A stretch of DNA of 64,000 bases from Novosphingobium sp. ZN18A2 (lineage in GTDB: Bacteria > Pseudomonadota > Alphaproteobacteria > Sphingomonadales > Sphingomonadaceae): contig NZ_CP136651.1 of assembly GCF_036784765.1 (NCBI RefSeq), forward strand, positions 1,488,001-1,552,000, written 5' to 3'. The translations under genes were made by a program, and so were the position numbers. This document shows, one piece after another, positions 20,260 through 29,673 of the stretch (position 1 is the first letter of the stretch; each line of letters begins with the position of its first letter). Below the pieces are notes generated by a model. The model searched no databases. It saw nothing but the letters and a program-made list of their open reading frames with translations, and was not told the DNA's origin.

Positions 20260-21885
20260 CTAAGCGGGCACAGGCTCTCCGATCGCAAACCCGCGATAGC
20301 CGTCGGCGGCCACTTCGCTGCAATAGTCCCGATAGGGACCAACACCGCCGACATAGGGCATGAACACGCGCCGCCCGTCGCGCGCGGTGGTGTGATACCA
20401 GGTGCCCGCAGCCTTCGGGAAAAGCGTAGTGTGGGCAACTTCGTCCACATGGTCCACCCAATGCGCTTCGGCTTCGGGAGTCGCGGCGATTCGCGTCTGC
20501 CCGTGCGCGCGCAGCGATTCGATGCAATCGCCGATCCAGTCCACGTGCTGCTCTATGGACAGGATCACATTGCTGAGCACCGACGGACTGCCCGGCCCGG
20601 TGATCGTGAACAGGTTGGGGAAGCCCGCCATCATCAGGCCCAGATAGGCGCGCGGACCATCGGCCCATTCCTCCTTCAGCGACCTGCCGTCTTCTCCCCT
20701 TATGTCGATTGCGGTCAGCGCCCCGGTCATCGCGTCATATCCGGTTGCGAGCACCAGCACGTCGAGTTCGAAGCGACGCCCGTCGGCAAGGACAACAGCC
20801 TTGCCCTCGACCCGTTCGATCGGCGCGTCGCGCACGTCCACCAGTGTCACGTTGCCGCGATTCATCGTGTCGAAATAACCGATTTCGGAACAGAGCCGCC
20901 GCGCCCCGATGGGATAGCCCGTTGGCGTAAGCAGTCGTGCTTTTTCCGGATCGCTGACAATGCTTGCGATCTTGCCGCGTGCGAATTCGGCGGCCTTGTC
21001 GTTCGCCTCCTCGTTCGCCAGCAGGTCGCCATAGGCCTGTAGCAAGCCGGTGGTGCCGGCGTTCCAGCAGCGTTCGAACTGTGCGGCACGTTCGGCCTCG
21101 CTGGCGTCGAGCGCCGAATCGGGATTGGCTTCCGGCAGCTCGAAGAAGCCGAGGAACGATGCGCGCGCCTTGTCTCGCAGCGCGTCGTACCCGGCCTGGG
21201 TCGCGGCGATCTCCGCATCGGCAAGCGGGCGGTTGTTTGCCGGTACGAAAAAGCTGGGCGTTCGCTGGAAGACCACCAGTTCATCCGCCTCGGCGGCGAT
21301 GGTGGAGATCACCTGGATGCCGGACGAGCCGGTGCCGACCACGCCCACGCGCTTGCCCGTGAAATCCACGCCGCCTTGCGGCCAGTCGCCGGTGTGGTGG
21401 ATTTCCCCGCTGAAGCCCTCGATCCCCGGCCAGTCGGGCAGGCGCGGCTTTGACAGGCATCCCGTCGCCATTACCACCCACCGGGCGGTGAGCGATTCGC
21501 CGTTATCGGTAGTGACAGTCCACGTGTCGCTTGCCTCGTCCCACCGCGCAGAGGTTACGCGCGTGGAGAGCCTGATGCCGTCGCGCAGGCCGAAGCGATC
21601 GGCAACGTGTTCCATGTAGGCCAGGATTTCCGGCTGTGCGGCATAGCGTTCCGTCCAGCGCCAGTCGGACTGGAGTTCACGGTCGAAGGAATAGCAGTAT
21701 TCCATGCTGGGAATGTCGCAGCGCGCGCCGGGATAGCGGTTCCAGAACCACGTTCCGCCAATGCCGTCACCCGCTTCGATGACCATCGCGTCAAAACCCT
21801 GCCGGCGCAGCTTGTGAAGCATGTACAGGCCCGCGAAGCCCGCGCCGACAATTATGACGTCGCGCCCGATCGCCTTGTCCGTCAT
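20260..21885 (-). CDS. flavin-containing Baeyer-Villiger monooxygenase
   Basis: A 541-residue FAD- and NADPH-binding monooxygenase that would insert oxygen next to a carbonyl, turning a ketone into an ester or lactone. The FAD Rossmann motif VGAGFAGL is near residue 13 and the NADPH motif VGTGSSGIQ near residue 180. The Baeyer-Villiger fingerprint FxGxxxHxxxWP is matched exactly at residues 158-169. ATG 21885 follows the esterase stop by 4 nt, so the two are co-translated. With the upstream SDR this makes an alcohol-ketone-ester-acid route. The substrate is unknown. Confidence 0.93.
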   Translation of the reverse strand: MTDKAIGRDVIIVGAGFAGLYMLHKLRRQGFDAMVIEAGDGIGGTWFWNRYPGARCDIPSMEYCYSFDRELQSDWRWTERYAAQPEILAYMEHVADRFGLRDGIRLSTRVTSARWDEASDTWTVTTDNGESLTARWVVMATGCLSKPRLPDWPGIEGFSGEIHHTGDWPQGGVDFTGKRVGVVGTGSSGIQVISTIAAEADELVVFQRTPSFFVPANNRPLADAEIAATQAGYDALRDKARASFLGFFELPEANPDSALDASEAERAAQFERCWNAGTTGLLQAYGDLLANEEANDKAAEFARGKIASIVSDPEKARLLTPTGYPIGARRLCSEIGYFDTMNRGNVTLVDVRDAPIERVEGKAVVLADGRRFELDVLVLATGYDAMTGALTAIDIRGEDGRSLKEEWADGPRAYLGLMMAGFPNLFTITGPGSPSVLSNVILSIEQHVDWIGDCIESLRAHGQTRIAATPEAEAHWVDHVDEVAHTTLFPKAAGTWYHTTARDGRRVFMPYVGGVGPYRDYCSEVAADGYRGFAIGEPVPA

Positions 21886-21889
21886 GGCA

Positions 21890-22783
21890 TCATCCTTCCA
21901 TCGCCTTGCGCATGAAGGCGCCCGCGCCGTCGATTGCATCGCGTCCGTCGGAAAGGAGGAAGGCGAAGACGTGCCAGACGTGGATCATCTTCGGCCAGAC
22001 CTCGAGCGTGACGCGCGTACCCGCGGCGCCAGCTGCCCGGGCGACGCGGATCGCGTCGTCGTAAAGAATCTCGGCAGACCCGACCTGGATCAGCAGCGGC
22101 GGAAGGCCGGAAAGGTCCGCATGGATGGGCGAGGCGACCGGGTTCCTTGTGTCCGCGCCCGCATAGTGGCCCGCGCAGGTGTGCAGGGCCGTTTCGGTCA
22201 GCGACGGGTCTTCTTCCGCCTTGCTTTTCATGCTGGCGCCTTCGCCTGCCAGGTCTGCCCAGGGGGAAATCAGGAAAGCGGCTGCGGGAAGGGGAACGCC
22301 GGCATCGCGCAACGCGACCAGTGTCGCAAGTGTCAGCCCGCCGCCCGCCGAATCCCCGGCAATCACGATCTTCGACGGATCGACGCCGCTTGCCACCAGC
22401 GCCTTGTAGGCCGCAACGGCATCGTCGACGGCGGCGGGCATCGGGTTTTCCGGCGCCAGCCGGTAATCGATCGCGTGTGCCACCACACCCGCCGCGCGGC
22501 CCAGCCTCGCGGCGAGCCCGCGATAGCCGTGCGCATTGCCGACCACATAGCCGCCGCCATGAAGATAGAGCACGGCGCCCGAATCGCGCATTCCCGGTCC
22601 CGTGACCTTCAGGTCCGGTATGCCGCCCAGATCGCCCTTGCTGAAAGTGAAGCTGTCTTCGACCGGGATGGCTTCGACCAGCGCATCGAATCCGGCCCGA
22701 GCCTCTGCAGGCGGTGCGCCAAGGTCCAGATCGCCTTCGCGCATCTGGGCAACCAGAATGCCGATTTCCTCGTCTCGCGTCAT
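21890..22783 (-). CDS. alpha/beta hydrolase, hormone-sensitive-lipase-type esterase
   Basis: A 297-residue carboxylesterase of the HSL family (bacterial family IV). The oxyanion motif HGGG is at residues 75-78. The nucleophile elbow GDSAG has Ser145, and the acid/His end of the triad appears in DDAIRVARAAGA and KMIHVWHVF near the C-terminus. ATG 22783 was chosen because GGAGAGG lies just upstream. Lying between the SDR and the Baeyer-Villiger enzyme, it most likely hydrolyses the ester or lactone the latter makes. Confidence 0.92.
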   Translation of the reverse strand: MTRDEEIGILVAQMREGDLDLGAPPAEARAGFDALVEAIPVEDSFTFSKGDLGGIPDLKVTGPGMRDSGAVLYLHGGGYVVGNAHGYRGLAARLGRAAGVVAHAIDYRLAPENPMPAAVDDAVAAYKALVASGVDPSKIVIAGDSAGGGLTLATLVALRDAGVPLPAAAFLISPWADLAGEGASMKSKAEEDPSLTETALHTCAGHYAGADTRNPVASPIHADLSGLPPLLIQVGSAEILYDDAIRVARAAGAAGTRVTLEVWPKMIHVWHVFAFLLSDGRDAIDGAGAFMRKAMEG

Positions 22784-22829
22784 GTTCCTCTCCTTTTGCA
22801 TTTGCCAGTAAATCCAGCCGACGATAAAT

Positions 22830-23597
22830 TCAGCCGACGATCTTCCCGCCGTCGACCACCACCTGGCTTCCGTTCATGTAGCTTGCCTCGTCCGATGCGA
22901 GGAAGGCGACCGCCTTGCCCACTTCTTCGGGGCTGCCCAGCCTTCCGGCAGGGACCGCTTCGGCCAGCGCTTCCTGCGTCCCGCCCAGCCGTGTGGCTAT
23001 ATCGCTGAGCATCCGGCTGTCGATGAAGCCGGGATGGACCGAATTTACCCGAACCCCGGCGGGCGCGCCTTCCAGCGCCGCTACGCGGGTCAACCCCAGC
23101 ACCGCGTGTTTCGACGCGATATAGCCGGCCATCGAGTGCGCCCCGATCAGGCCGGCGATGGACGATGTGTTGACGATCGCCCCGCCGCCTTGCGCAACCA
23201 TCACCGGCATCACGTTTTGCAGACCCAGGAACACGCCCACCACGTTCACGTCCATGACCTTGCGGAACGCATCGGCGGGATAGCTTTCGATCGGTGCCTG
23301 CGGCCCTTCGATCCCGGCGTTGTTGAAGAACACGTCGATCCGGCCGGTTACGGCCTTTGCCGCTTCAACATAGGCGGCGACGTCCGCGTCCTTGGTTACG
23401 TCGGCGGAAAGGTAGGTCGCGGCCTCGGCAGAGGGAAGGGCGGCGCGGGTATCGCTCCAGTCTGCATCGGGATGGTCGACCAGCACGAGAGTAGCGCCGC
23501 GTTCCGCGAAAATTCGCGCCGTTGCGCGGCCTATCATTCCCGCCGCGCCGGTGATGAGTGCGGTCTTGCCGTCGAACGGGCGATCAAGTGCTGCCAT
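22830..23597 (-). CDS. SDR family oxidoreductase (probable alcohol dehydrogenase)
   Basis: A 255-residue classical SDR. It has the cofactor loop TGAAGMIG at residues 16-23, NNAG near residue 91, Ser in NTSSIAGLIGA, and the YIASK catalytic pair. It ends in SQVVVDGGKIVG. An Asp at the end of the second strand (LVLVDHPDAD) points to NAD rather than NADP. It is the first gene of a three-gene set with the esterase and the Baeyer-Villiger monooxygenase, and would oxidise a secondary alcohol to the ketone the latter needs. Confidence 0.9.
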   Translation of the reverse strand: MAALDRPFDGKTALITGAAGMIGRATARIFAERGATLVLVDHPDADWSDTRAALPSAEAATYLSADVTKDADVAAYVEAAKAVTGRIDVFFNNAGIEGPQAPIESYPADAFRKVMDVNVVGVFLGLQNVMPVMVAQGGGAIVNTSSIAGLIGAHSMAGYIASKHAVLGLTRVAALEGAPAGVRVNSVHPGFIDSRMLSDIATRLGGTQEALAEAVPAGRLGSPEEVGKAVAFLASDEASYMNGSQVVVDGGKIVG

Positions 23598-23765
23598 ATC
23601 GGATCAATCCTCTCGTTTGTTATTGTCGGCTGCAGGATGCGTCAGACGCGCGACCTTGGGAAGATGCTGCGTGCCAGCCTGTTGCACGGTGGGAAACATC
23701 GCGGCAGATCGCGCGTTATCGGTAGCGTGAATAGCTATCCGCGTGCGAAGCCGTAGCGTCCGGCG

Positions 23766-23830
23766 TTGCACGTCCGCACACCTTGGTCTTATAGGGCGGT
23801 GGTCCGGAACCTTCCTCCCCAGACCGGACC
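23766..23830 (+). promoter_or_regulatory. candidate promoter and 5'-leader hairpin of pdhA
   Basis: TTGCAC (23766-23771), 17 bp, then TTATAG (23789-23794) resembles a vegetative promoter. Starting where the transcript would begin, GGTCCGG (23801-23807) and CCGGACC (23824-23830) form a perfect 7-bp stem with a 16-nt loop. It stands just before the AAAGGAAA ribosome-binding site, so it may protect the 5' end or tune translation. Confidence 0.5.
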
Positions 23831-23851
23831 GCCAGAAAGGAAATCGCACCC

Positions 23852-25024
23852 TTGGCAAAACCCGCCACACCCCGAGCCGCGAAGGGCAAGGCCGCCGAAG
23901 GCAAGTCTGCCCCGGCCAAAGCCCCTGCGCGCCGCCGCACCGCCGCGCCGAAGAAGCAAGTCGTTGACGTTGAAGAGGCTGGATTTGACGGCCCCGACGA
24001 TCCGAACTTTGCGTTGCACAGCCTTCAACAGGCCCACGCCAACAACAAGCGATACGACGCCAGTGACGAGGAACTGCTCCACTACTATGAGCAGATGACG
24101 CTGATCCGCCGCTTCGAGGAAAAGGCCGGCCAGCTTTACGGGCTGGGCCTGATCGGCGGGTTCTGCCACCTCTACATCGGACAGGAAGCCGTTGCCGTCG
24201 GTCTTCAGTCGGCGCTGGACAATGACAAGGACAGCGTGATCACCGGCTATCGCGACCACGGCCACATGCTGGCCTATGGCATCGATCCCAAGCTCATCAT
24301 GGCCGAACTGACCGGGCGCGCGGCCGGTATTTCCAAGGGCAAGGGCGGGTCGATGCACATGTTCTCGACCGAACATCGCTTTTACGGCGGCCACGGCATT
24401 GTGGGCGCGCAGGTGCCGCTGGGGGCCGGGCTGGCCTTCGCGCACAAGTATCGCGACGATGGCGGCGTCAGCATGATCTATTTCGGCGACGGCGCGGCCA
24501 ACCAGGGCCAGGTCTACGAGACGTTCAACATGGCCTCGCTGTGGAAGCTGCCGATCGTCTTCGTGATCGAGAACAACGGTTATGCGATGGGCACTGCGGT
24601 CAAGCGCGGCTCGGCCGAAACGCATTTCTACCGCCGCGGCACGGCGTTCCGCATTCCCGGCATTGGCGTGAACGGCATGGACGTGCTGGAGGTGCGCCAG
24701 GCGGCCAATGTCGCGCTCGACTATGTGCGTGCGGGCAACGGCCCGGTTCTGCTGGAACTGCATACCTATCGCTATCGCGGGCACTCTATGTCCGACCCTG
24801 CCAAGTATCGCAGTCGCGAGGAAGTGCAGGAAATGCGCGAGAAGCACGATCCGATCGAAGCCGCGAAGGCCGAACTTCTGACGCGCGGCGTTGCGGAAGA
24901 CACGGTCAAGGCGATCGACAAGGCGATCCGCGCCAGGGTGGCCGAAGCGGCCGACTTTGCGGAAAGCTCACCAGAACCGGACATGTCCGAACTCTATACA
25001 GACGTCCTGGTGGAGAATTATTGA
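23852..25024 (+). CDS. pdhA: pyruvate dehydrogenase E1 component, alpha subunit
   Basis: A 390-residue thiamine-diphosphate enzyme subunit that decarboxylates pyruvate. The ThDP motif runs from [12 protein letters not shown] (about residue 211) to the closing ENN. HMLAYG and the [13 protein letters not shown] loop are also present. An Ala/Lys/Pro-rich N-terminal tail of about 45 residues precedes the fold. The start is TTG 23852, supported by AAAGGAAA 8-15 nt upstream. No ATG suits the conserved length. pdhB starts 1 nt after its stop. Confidence 0.95.
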   Translation: MAKPATPRAAKGKAAEGKSAPAKAPARRRTAAPKKQVVDVEEAGFDGPDDPNFALHSLQQAHANNKRYDASDEELLHYYEQMTLIRRFEEKAGQLYGLGLIGGFCHLYIGQEAVAVGLQSALDNDKDSVITGYRDHGHMLAYGIDPKLIMAELTGRAAGISKGKGGSMHMFSTEHRFYGGHGIVGAQVPLGAGLAFAHKYRDDGGVSMIYFGDGAANQGQVYETFNMASLWKLPIVFVIENNGYAMGTAVKRGSAETHFYRRGTAFRIPGIGVNGMDVLEVRQAANVALDYVRAGNGPVLLELHTYRYRGHSMSDPAKYRSREEVQEMREKHDPIEAAKAELLTRGVAEDTVKAIDKAIRARVAEAADFAESSPEPDMSELYTDVLVENY

Positions 25025-25025
25025 G

Positions 25026-26399
25026 ATGGGAATCGAACTGAAGATGCCCGCGCTCTCCCCCACGATGGAAGAGGGCACGCTGGCAAAATGGCTCGTCAAG
25101 GAAGGCGACGAGGTTAAGTCTGGCGATATCCTGGCCGAAATCGAAACCGACAAGGCGACGATGGAGTTCGAGGCGGTCGATGAAGGCACGATCGGCAAGA
25201 TCGTGGTTCCCGAAGGTACGGAGAACGTGAAGGTCGGCACCGTGATCGCGGTGATCGGCGAAGACGATGGCACCGCTTCCGCTCCGCCGCCGCCTGCCGC
25301 CGCTGGAGAGCCAGCTCCGGCGCCCGCCGCCGCAACGGAACCGCCTGCGCGGCCCGTTCCCGCGGAAAGTGCAAAGCCCGTCGCCCGTGATCCCGAAGTG
25401 CCCGAAGGCACCGCGATGACGTCCGTCACCGTGCGCGAGGCCTTGCGTGACGCGATGGCCGAGGAAATGCGCGCGGACGACCGCGTTTTCGTGATGGGCG
25501 AGGAAGTGGCCGAGTACCAGGGCGCCTACAAGGTTACGCAGGGCCTGCTGGAAGAGTTCGGCCCGCGCCGCGTGATCGATACGCCCATCACCGAATACGG
25601 GTTTGCCGGCATCGGCACCGGCGCGGCGATGGGCGGACTGAAGCCCATCGTCGAGTTCATGACGTTCAACTTCGCGATGCAGGCGATCGACCACATCATC
25701 AACTCGGCTGCCAAGACCAACTATATGTCGGGTGGCCAGATGCGCTGTCCGGTGGTGTTCCGCGGACCCAACGCTGCGGCCAGCCGCGTGGGGGCGCAGC
25801 ACAGCCAGAACTATGGTCCCTGGTATGCCAGCGTTCCCGGCCTGGTCGTAATCGCGCCTTATGACAGCGCGGATGCCAAGGGCCTGCTGAAAGCGGCGAT
25901 CCGCACCGATGACCCGGTCGTGTTTCTTGAAAACGAGCTGGTTTATGGCCGCAGTTTCGACGTGCCCGAAGTGGACGACTGGGTGCTGCCGATCGGCAAG
26001 GCGCGGGTGATGCGCGAAGGATCGGACGTGACCATCGTTTCCTATTCCATCGGCGTGGGCTTTGCGTTGGAAGCGGCAGAGGCTCTCGCGGGTGAGGGTA
26101 TCGATGCCGAAGTGATCGATCTTCGCACTTTGCGCCCGCTCGACAAGGAAACGGTGCTTGCCAGCCTCGCCAAGACCAATCGCATGGTCGTGGCGGAAGA
26201 AGGGTGGCCGCATTGCTCGATTTCCAGTGAGATCGTTGCGATCTGCATGGAGGAGGGTTTCGACCTCCTCGATGCGCCGGTCCTGCGTGTGAACGACGAG
26301 GACGTGCCGCTGCCCTATGCCGCGAACCTTGAAAAGGCGGCGCTGATCGATGCGTCACGCATTGTCGAGGCCGCGAAGAAGGTCTGCTACAAGGCTTGA
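25026..26399 (+). CDS. pdhB: pyruvate dehydrogenase E1 component, beta subunit with N-terminal lipoyl domain
   Basis: A 457-residue chain. Residues 1-78 are a lipoyl domain with the lipoylated Lys43 in IETDKATME. An Ala/Pro-rich hinge runs to about 125. The rest is the E1-beta transketolase fold ([50 protein letters not shown]). This fused form is known in alphaproteobacteria. It pairs with PdhA 1 nt upstream. The E2 and E3 genes are not adjacent. A hairpin at 26408-26443 separates it from the convergent TadE gene. Confidence 0.96.
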   Translation: MGIELKMPALSPTMEEGTLAKWLVKEGDEVKSGDILAEIETDKATMEFEAVDEGTIGKIVVPEGTENVKVGTVIAVIGEDDGTASAPPPPAAAGEPAPAPAAATEPPARPVPAESAKPVARDPEVPEGTAMTSVTVREALRDAMAEEMRADDRVFVMGEEVAEYQGAYKVTQGLLEEFGPRRVIDTPITEYGFAGIGTGAAMGGLKPIVEFMTFNFAMQAIDHIINSAAKTNYMSGGQMRCPVVFRGPNAAASRVGAQHSQNYGPWYASVPGLVVIAPYDSADAKGLLKAAIRTDDPVVFLENELVYGRSFDVPEVDDWVLPIGKARVMREGSDVTIVSYSIGVGFALEAAEALAGEGIDAEVIDLRTLRPLDKETVLASLAKTNRMVVAEEGWPHCSISSEIVAICMEEGFDLLDAPVLRVNDEDVPLPYAANLEKAALIDASRIVEAAKKVCYKA

Positions 26400-26407
26400 C
26401 GCTTCAA

Positions 26408-26443
26408 CCGGGCGCGGCGGCCACACGCAGGCGCCGCGCCCGG
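26408..26443. terminator. possible bidirectional terminator between pdhB and the TadE/TadG cluster
   Basis: A perfect 12-bp GC stem, CCGGGCGCGGCG paired with CGCCGCGCCCGG around a 12-nt loop, lies between two convergent genes. There is no clear T-run, so termination may be weak or factor-assisted. Confidence 0.5.
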
Positions 26444-26444
26444 A

Positions 26445-27131
26445 TCACGTTTTGGGGTAACCTTCGAATACATCGCACGAGGCGACCCGGTCCGGATTGT
26501 TCGGATCGCGCTGGTATATCTGCGTAAGGTCGCGGCTGTCGCGCACGTTGAAGGCGGCCGTCGTCGAAATCGTCTTGGCCGCAGTGAAAAGCTTCGAGAC
26601 GATCGGCTGGTAATCGTAGGTCACTTCCACGAACATCACCGCGTCGCCCTTGCTGGCGGTGATCTCGTCTCCCGCAGGGCCCATTCCCGATAATCCGCCG
26701 CCAAGGCCGGTCCCTTCGCCGCCATAGGCCGACGTCACGTCCTTTGCGCCCATGCAGCGTTGCCAGTGGATATATTGCTGGTCCGCTTCTCCGGGCACGA
26801 CCTCCAGGCTGGAGATGATCACCCGCCCGTGATCGAACAGCCCGATGTTGCCCGACTGGATGTTCGCTCCGGCCAGGATATCGTCGATATCGCTTTCATA
26901 GATCTTCCGGTTTGACAGTTGCGATGTGTCTCCGATGCGCGAAGCGTTGTCGGCAATCTGCGTGGCGAGCTGGTTGATGCGCATGTGCACCATCGCGACG
27001 TTCGCGGTTTCCACGCCCCACAGGCCCACGCTCAGCAGCAGCGGAACCGAAAGCGCGAACTCGATCGTCGCAACGCCGGAGCGTGCGCGCAGCAAGTCGT
27101 GGAAAGCAGTAAGGGCGCGGCAACGGGTCAT
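26445..27131 (-). CDS. TadE-like pilus assembly protein
   Basis: A 228-residue pseudopilin-type protein. The N-terminal RARSGVATIEFALSVPLLLSVGL matches the TadE pattern of a Glu-containing hydrophobic helix (residues about 15-38). The remainder is a periplasmic domain with two distant cysteines and a Gly-rich loop. ATG 27131 is chosen because AGGA lies 7 nt upstream and because it overlaps the previous gene's stop (ATGA). It is the last gene of the cluster. TadE/F/G proteins act in Flp pilus assembly at the inner membrane. Confidence 0.85.
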   Translation of the reverse strand: MTRCRALTAFHDLLRARSGVATIEFALSVPLLLSVGLWGVETANVAMVHMRINQLATQIADNASRIGDTSQLSNRKIYESDIDDILAGANIQSGNIGLFDHGRVIISSLEVVPGEADQQYIHWQRCMGAKDVTSAYGGEGTGLGGGLSGMGPAGDEITASKGDAVMFVEVTYDYQPIVSKLFTAAKTISTTAAFNVRDSRDLTQIYQRDPNNPDRVASCDVFEGYPKT

Positions 27132-27709
27132 GGGCAATTCCTGATCTTTCCGTGTACCGCCTGGGCCTGGTACGGCTGGTTGCGCAGCACGGTGGTTGCC
27201 TTCATCGTCACGGTTTCGGGCAGGCCGATAAGCCCTGCCATCGGGAACAGGCGGGGATAGGTGGCGGTGACGGTATAGAGCACGGCATCGCGCGCACCGC
27301 CCAACCCGGCCGAACCGCGATCGGCGTCCCAGCTGCCGTTGTCGTTCGCGTCTTCGTATGGCTCACCGTTGTCGCAGGCGCCGTCGCCGTCGGTATCGGT
27401 GTAATCCTCGGGCAGGCCCACGTCGGTGAAGTTCGCATAGGACTGGCGCGCAAAGCTCATCGTGGCATCGGGAATCACGTCTTTCACCGCGTCGGTCACC
27501 AGCGTGTCGATGTCGGTAAGGTTTCCTGCCGCGGATTTTACAGTGGACGAGCGCGCCGCTTCCTGCACCGCGCCTTGCAGCATTGTTTGCGCATAGACGT
27601 TGAAGCCCATGTCGAACAGGCCCAGCACCGTCACCAGCAGGAACGGCGCCAGCAACGCGAACTCCACCGCGGTCACCCCGTCGCGGGCATGGCGCAAACG
27701 GCGGATCAT
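27128..27709 (-). CDS. TadE-like pilus assembly protein
   Basis: A 193-residue TadE family member beginning with basic residues and GVTAVEFALLAPFLLVTVLGL (about residues 11-31). The periplasmic part has an Asp-rich DTDGDGACDNGEPYEDANDN stretch near residue 104 that looks like a calcium-binding loop. Its ATG overlaps the natural stop of the upstream VWA gene (ATGA), and its own stop overlaps the next TadE start. It is therefore built for coupled translation, which the premature stop in the upstream gene should disturb. Confidence 0.85.
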   Translation of the reverse strand: MIRRLRHARDGVTAVEFALLAPFLLVTVLGLFDMGFNVYAQTMLQGAVQEAARSSTVKSAAGNLTDIDTLVTDAVKDVIPDATMSFARQSYANFTDVGLPEDYTDTDGDGACDNGEPYEDANDNGSWDADRGSAGLGGARDAVLYTVTATYPRLFPMAGLIGLPETVTMKATTVLRNQPYQAQAVHGKIRNCP

Positions 27710-27855
27710 TTGGAAAGCCTCAGGTCGCCGATGGACCTGGCGATGGCCGCGAAGGCATCGTTCAGGTCAGCGGAGTTCGCGGCATAGAAATAATGACCCG
27801 CCCCCGCACAGTTCTTCATCATCGGGTTGAGGTTGGTGCCGAAGGCGATGAATCA
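27706..27855 (-). pseudogene. severed C-terminal coding segment of the VWA TadG gene
   Basis: After the in-frame TGA at 27855-27853 the same frame stays open for 48 codons to TGA 27708-27706. The encoded residues (FIAFGTNLNPMMKNCAGAGH, then YFYAANSADLNDAFAAIARS and a short tail) are the normal end of TadG VWA domains: the last strand, a Cys-containing loop, and the final helix. The natural stop overlaps the next gene's ATG. TGG to TGA is a single-base change that would restore a 635-residue protein. Confidence 0.8.
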
Positions 27856-29613
27856 CACGGTGATGTTGTGGTTCTTCACTTCGTTGCAGACGAAGCTGAA
27901 ACGCTTTTCGACCGTCTGGTTCAGCGTAAGCGAGTCCGACGGATTCCAGCGCCTGTGGCTGAGCGGTTCGACCCCGTAAGCACCATAGCTGAGGTCCAGT
28001 GTCGCCGTCTGGCCGTCGGTCAGGAAGATCAGGTGGCGGTTTACGTCCTTGCCGTCGACGGTGTTCTCGTTCGCGAAAAGGCCCTTTGGAGAGATCAGCC
28101 GCGCGGCCCAGAGCAGGCCGATGTCGTGATACGTGCTGCCGCCGGCAGACAGCGAATCGACATAGCTGTCGAGGTTTGACTTCGACCATTCCTGCAGCTT
28201 CTTTGCCGGGGCGGGGCAGGCGGCAAGGCCGATCAAACCGGGCGCCACGTACTCTGCGTTCGTTGTGGATTCCGCCGCGTCCATTGTGCCCCGGCCGTTC
28301 CACTGCAGCGCGCGGTCATAGATGATGTCGGGGTATTCGGGCTTCCACTGGGTATCGGTGTCGCCTGCATCCGGAACGCCATCGATATCGAGATCCAGCG
28401 CCTGCGACAGGTCCACGTTGTCGTAATCGTCGATGTCGTAGGTCGCGCGCTCTTCCATGCAGCCGTTGCTGCCGGTGCGCCAGTCGCTGACATCCTTGGA
28501 CAGCGACTTGTAATCCCACTTGCTGGAATGCTCCATCGTGGGGATCGTGATGTAGGGGATGGTATCGATATAGTTGTCATACGTCGTCCTGGTCACGACG
28601 CAGGTCTTGTCCTTCAGCGCAACCGAATAGAAGCTGCCGTCGCGCGTGCGGTTCCAGACGTCCGTCGTCTTCGTGCCGGATGGCGGGCCGGCATAGTCTT
28701 CCGAGGAGGTCGATATCTTTTTGGTCGTGTTGGTGCCCGTGCCGGTGGGCAGCGAGTGAAGGCACCGGTAGGTGTTCGACCTTGAATCGAACGAGGCCGT
28801 ATAGGTCTGGTCGACGTTCGAACTGGATGAGCCCGATACCGGCGACCAGGCCCCCCAGAAGCTGGTCGTGCCGAATGCATCGCCGCTGCCGTTCAGTACG
28901 CGGGTGTCATAGTTCCATTCGGGCGCGACCCAGTCGTCCTTCAATATCGCGCCCACATTGACGTTGGTCGAATAGGGCACGAACCCCATGCGGATGGTCG
29001 ACCCGGCCACCTTGTTGGCCATGATAGAGGTGTAAAACCCCTTCACCGTGCTTTTCAGCGTGGCCAGTTTCGACTGGCTGTCACCGGCCAGTGTCTGGTT
29101 CATCGATCCGGTGACGTCCAGCGCCATCATGATGTCGGTGTTGGCGTTATCCAGCTGCGCGGTGCAATCCACCGAAACGGGGATCTGGCTGAAGTTGAAA
29201 ATCTTCATGATCGTTGTCGGCACGATGGCAGAGGCCGTGCCCCGCACCGCGTAATCGCTTCCGATCTCAAGTTTGAACGCACGCTGCCTGGTGCCATAGA
29301 TTCCGGTTGGGAAATTGGCGTTGAAGAAGCGGTCGCCCTGGTCTTCGACCTTCATCGTATCGGCGCCGGAATCGAAGTTGGCGAATGTCGCCAGTTCCTT
29401 GCGTCCGCTCAACACCCCGGCATCGCAGGCGCGCTGCAAGCGCGACTGGACAAGGTAGGACCGGCCCATGTCCACACCGCTGCCGACAAGCGCCAGCAGC
29501 GGGAGGATTGCCGCCGCAACAAGGACGATGGTGTTGCCGGCGCGGTCTTGCAGCAGGCTTTTCGCAAGCCGTTTCAGGCGCTGGCATCTTGGTTTGAGTG
29601 CGATCCCGTTCAT
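27853..29613 (-). CDS. TadG-like pilus assembly protein with VWA domain, truncated by an in-frame TGA
   Basis: The open frame encodes 586 residues. An N-terminal TadE/TadG hydrophobic helix (AGNTIVLVAAAILPLLALVG, about residues 25-44) leads to a periplasmic domain (VDMGRSYLVQSRLQRACDAG). A von Willebrand A domain has the MIDAS start ALDVTGSM near residue 165 and a second metal-site region, IFLTDGQTATLD, near residue 535. The frame stops in KNHNITV, yet coding continues in frame for 48 more codons. The protein as read lacks the last VWA strand and helix, so it may be unstable. An assembly error or rare read-through would also explain it. Confidence 0.85.
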   Translation of the reverse strand: MNGIALKPRCQRLKRLAKSLLQDRAGNTIVLVAAAILPLLALVGSGVDMGRSYLVQSRLQRACDAGVLSGRKELATFANFDSGADTMKVEDQGDRFFNANFPTGIYGTRQRAFKLEIGSDYAVRGTASAIVPTTIMKIFNFSQIPVSVDCTAQLDNANTDIMMALDVTGSMNQTLAGDSQSKLATLKSTVKGFYTSIMANKVAGSTIRMGFVPYSTNVNVGAILKDDWVAPEWNYDTRVLNGSGDAFGTTSFWGAWSPVSGSSSSNVDQTYTASFDSRSNTYRCLHSLPTGTGTNTTKKISTSSEDYAGPPSGTKTTDVWNRTRDGSFYSVALKDKTCVVTRTTYDNYIDTIPYITIPTMEHSSKWDYKSLSKDVSDWRTGSNGCMEERATYDIDDYDNVDLSQALDLDIDGVPDAGDTDTQWKPEYPDIIYDRALQWNGRGTMDAAESTTNAEYVAPGLIGLAACPAPAKKLQEWSKSNLDSYVDSLSAGGSTYHDIGLLWAARLISPKGLFANENTVDGKDVNRHLIFLTDGQTATLDLSYGAYGVEPLSHRRWNPSDSLTLNQTVEKRFSFVCNEVKNHNITV

Positions 29614-29673
29614 GTAACCTGGCTAACGCGCAGGCGTACAATTATCGCAAATAAACGTGGTTATCCAAGCTCT

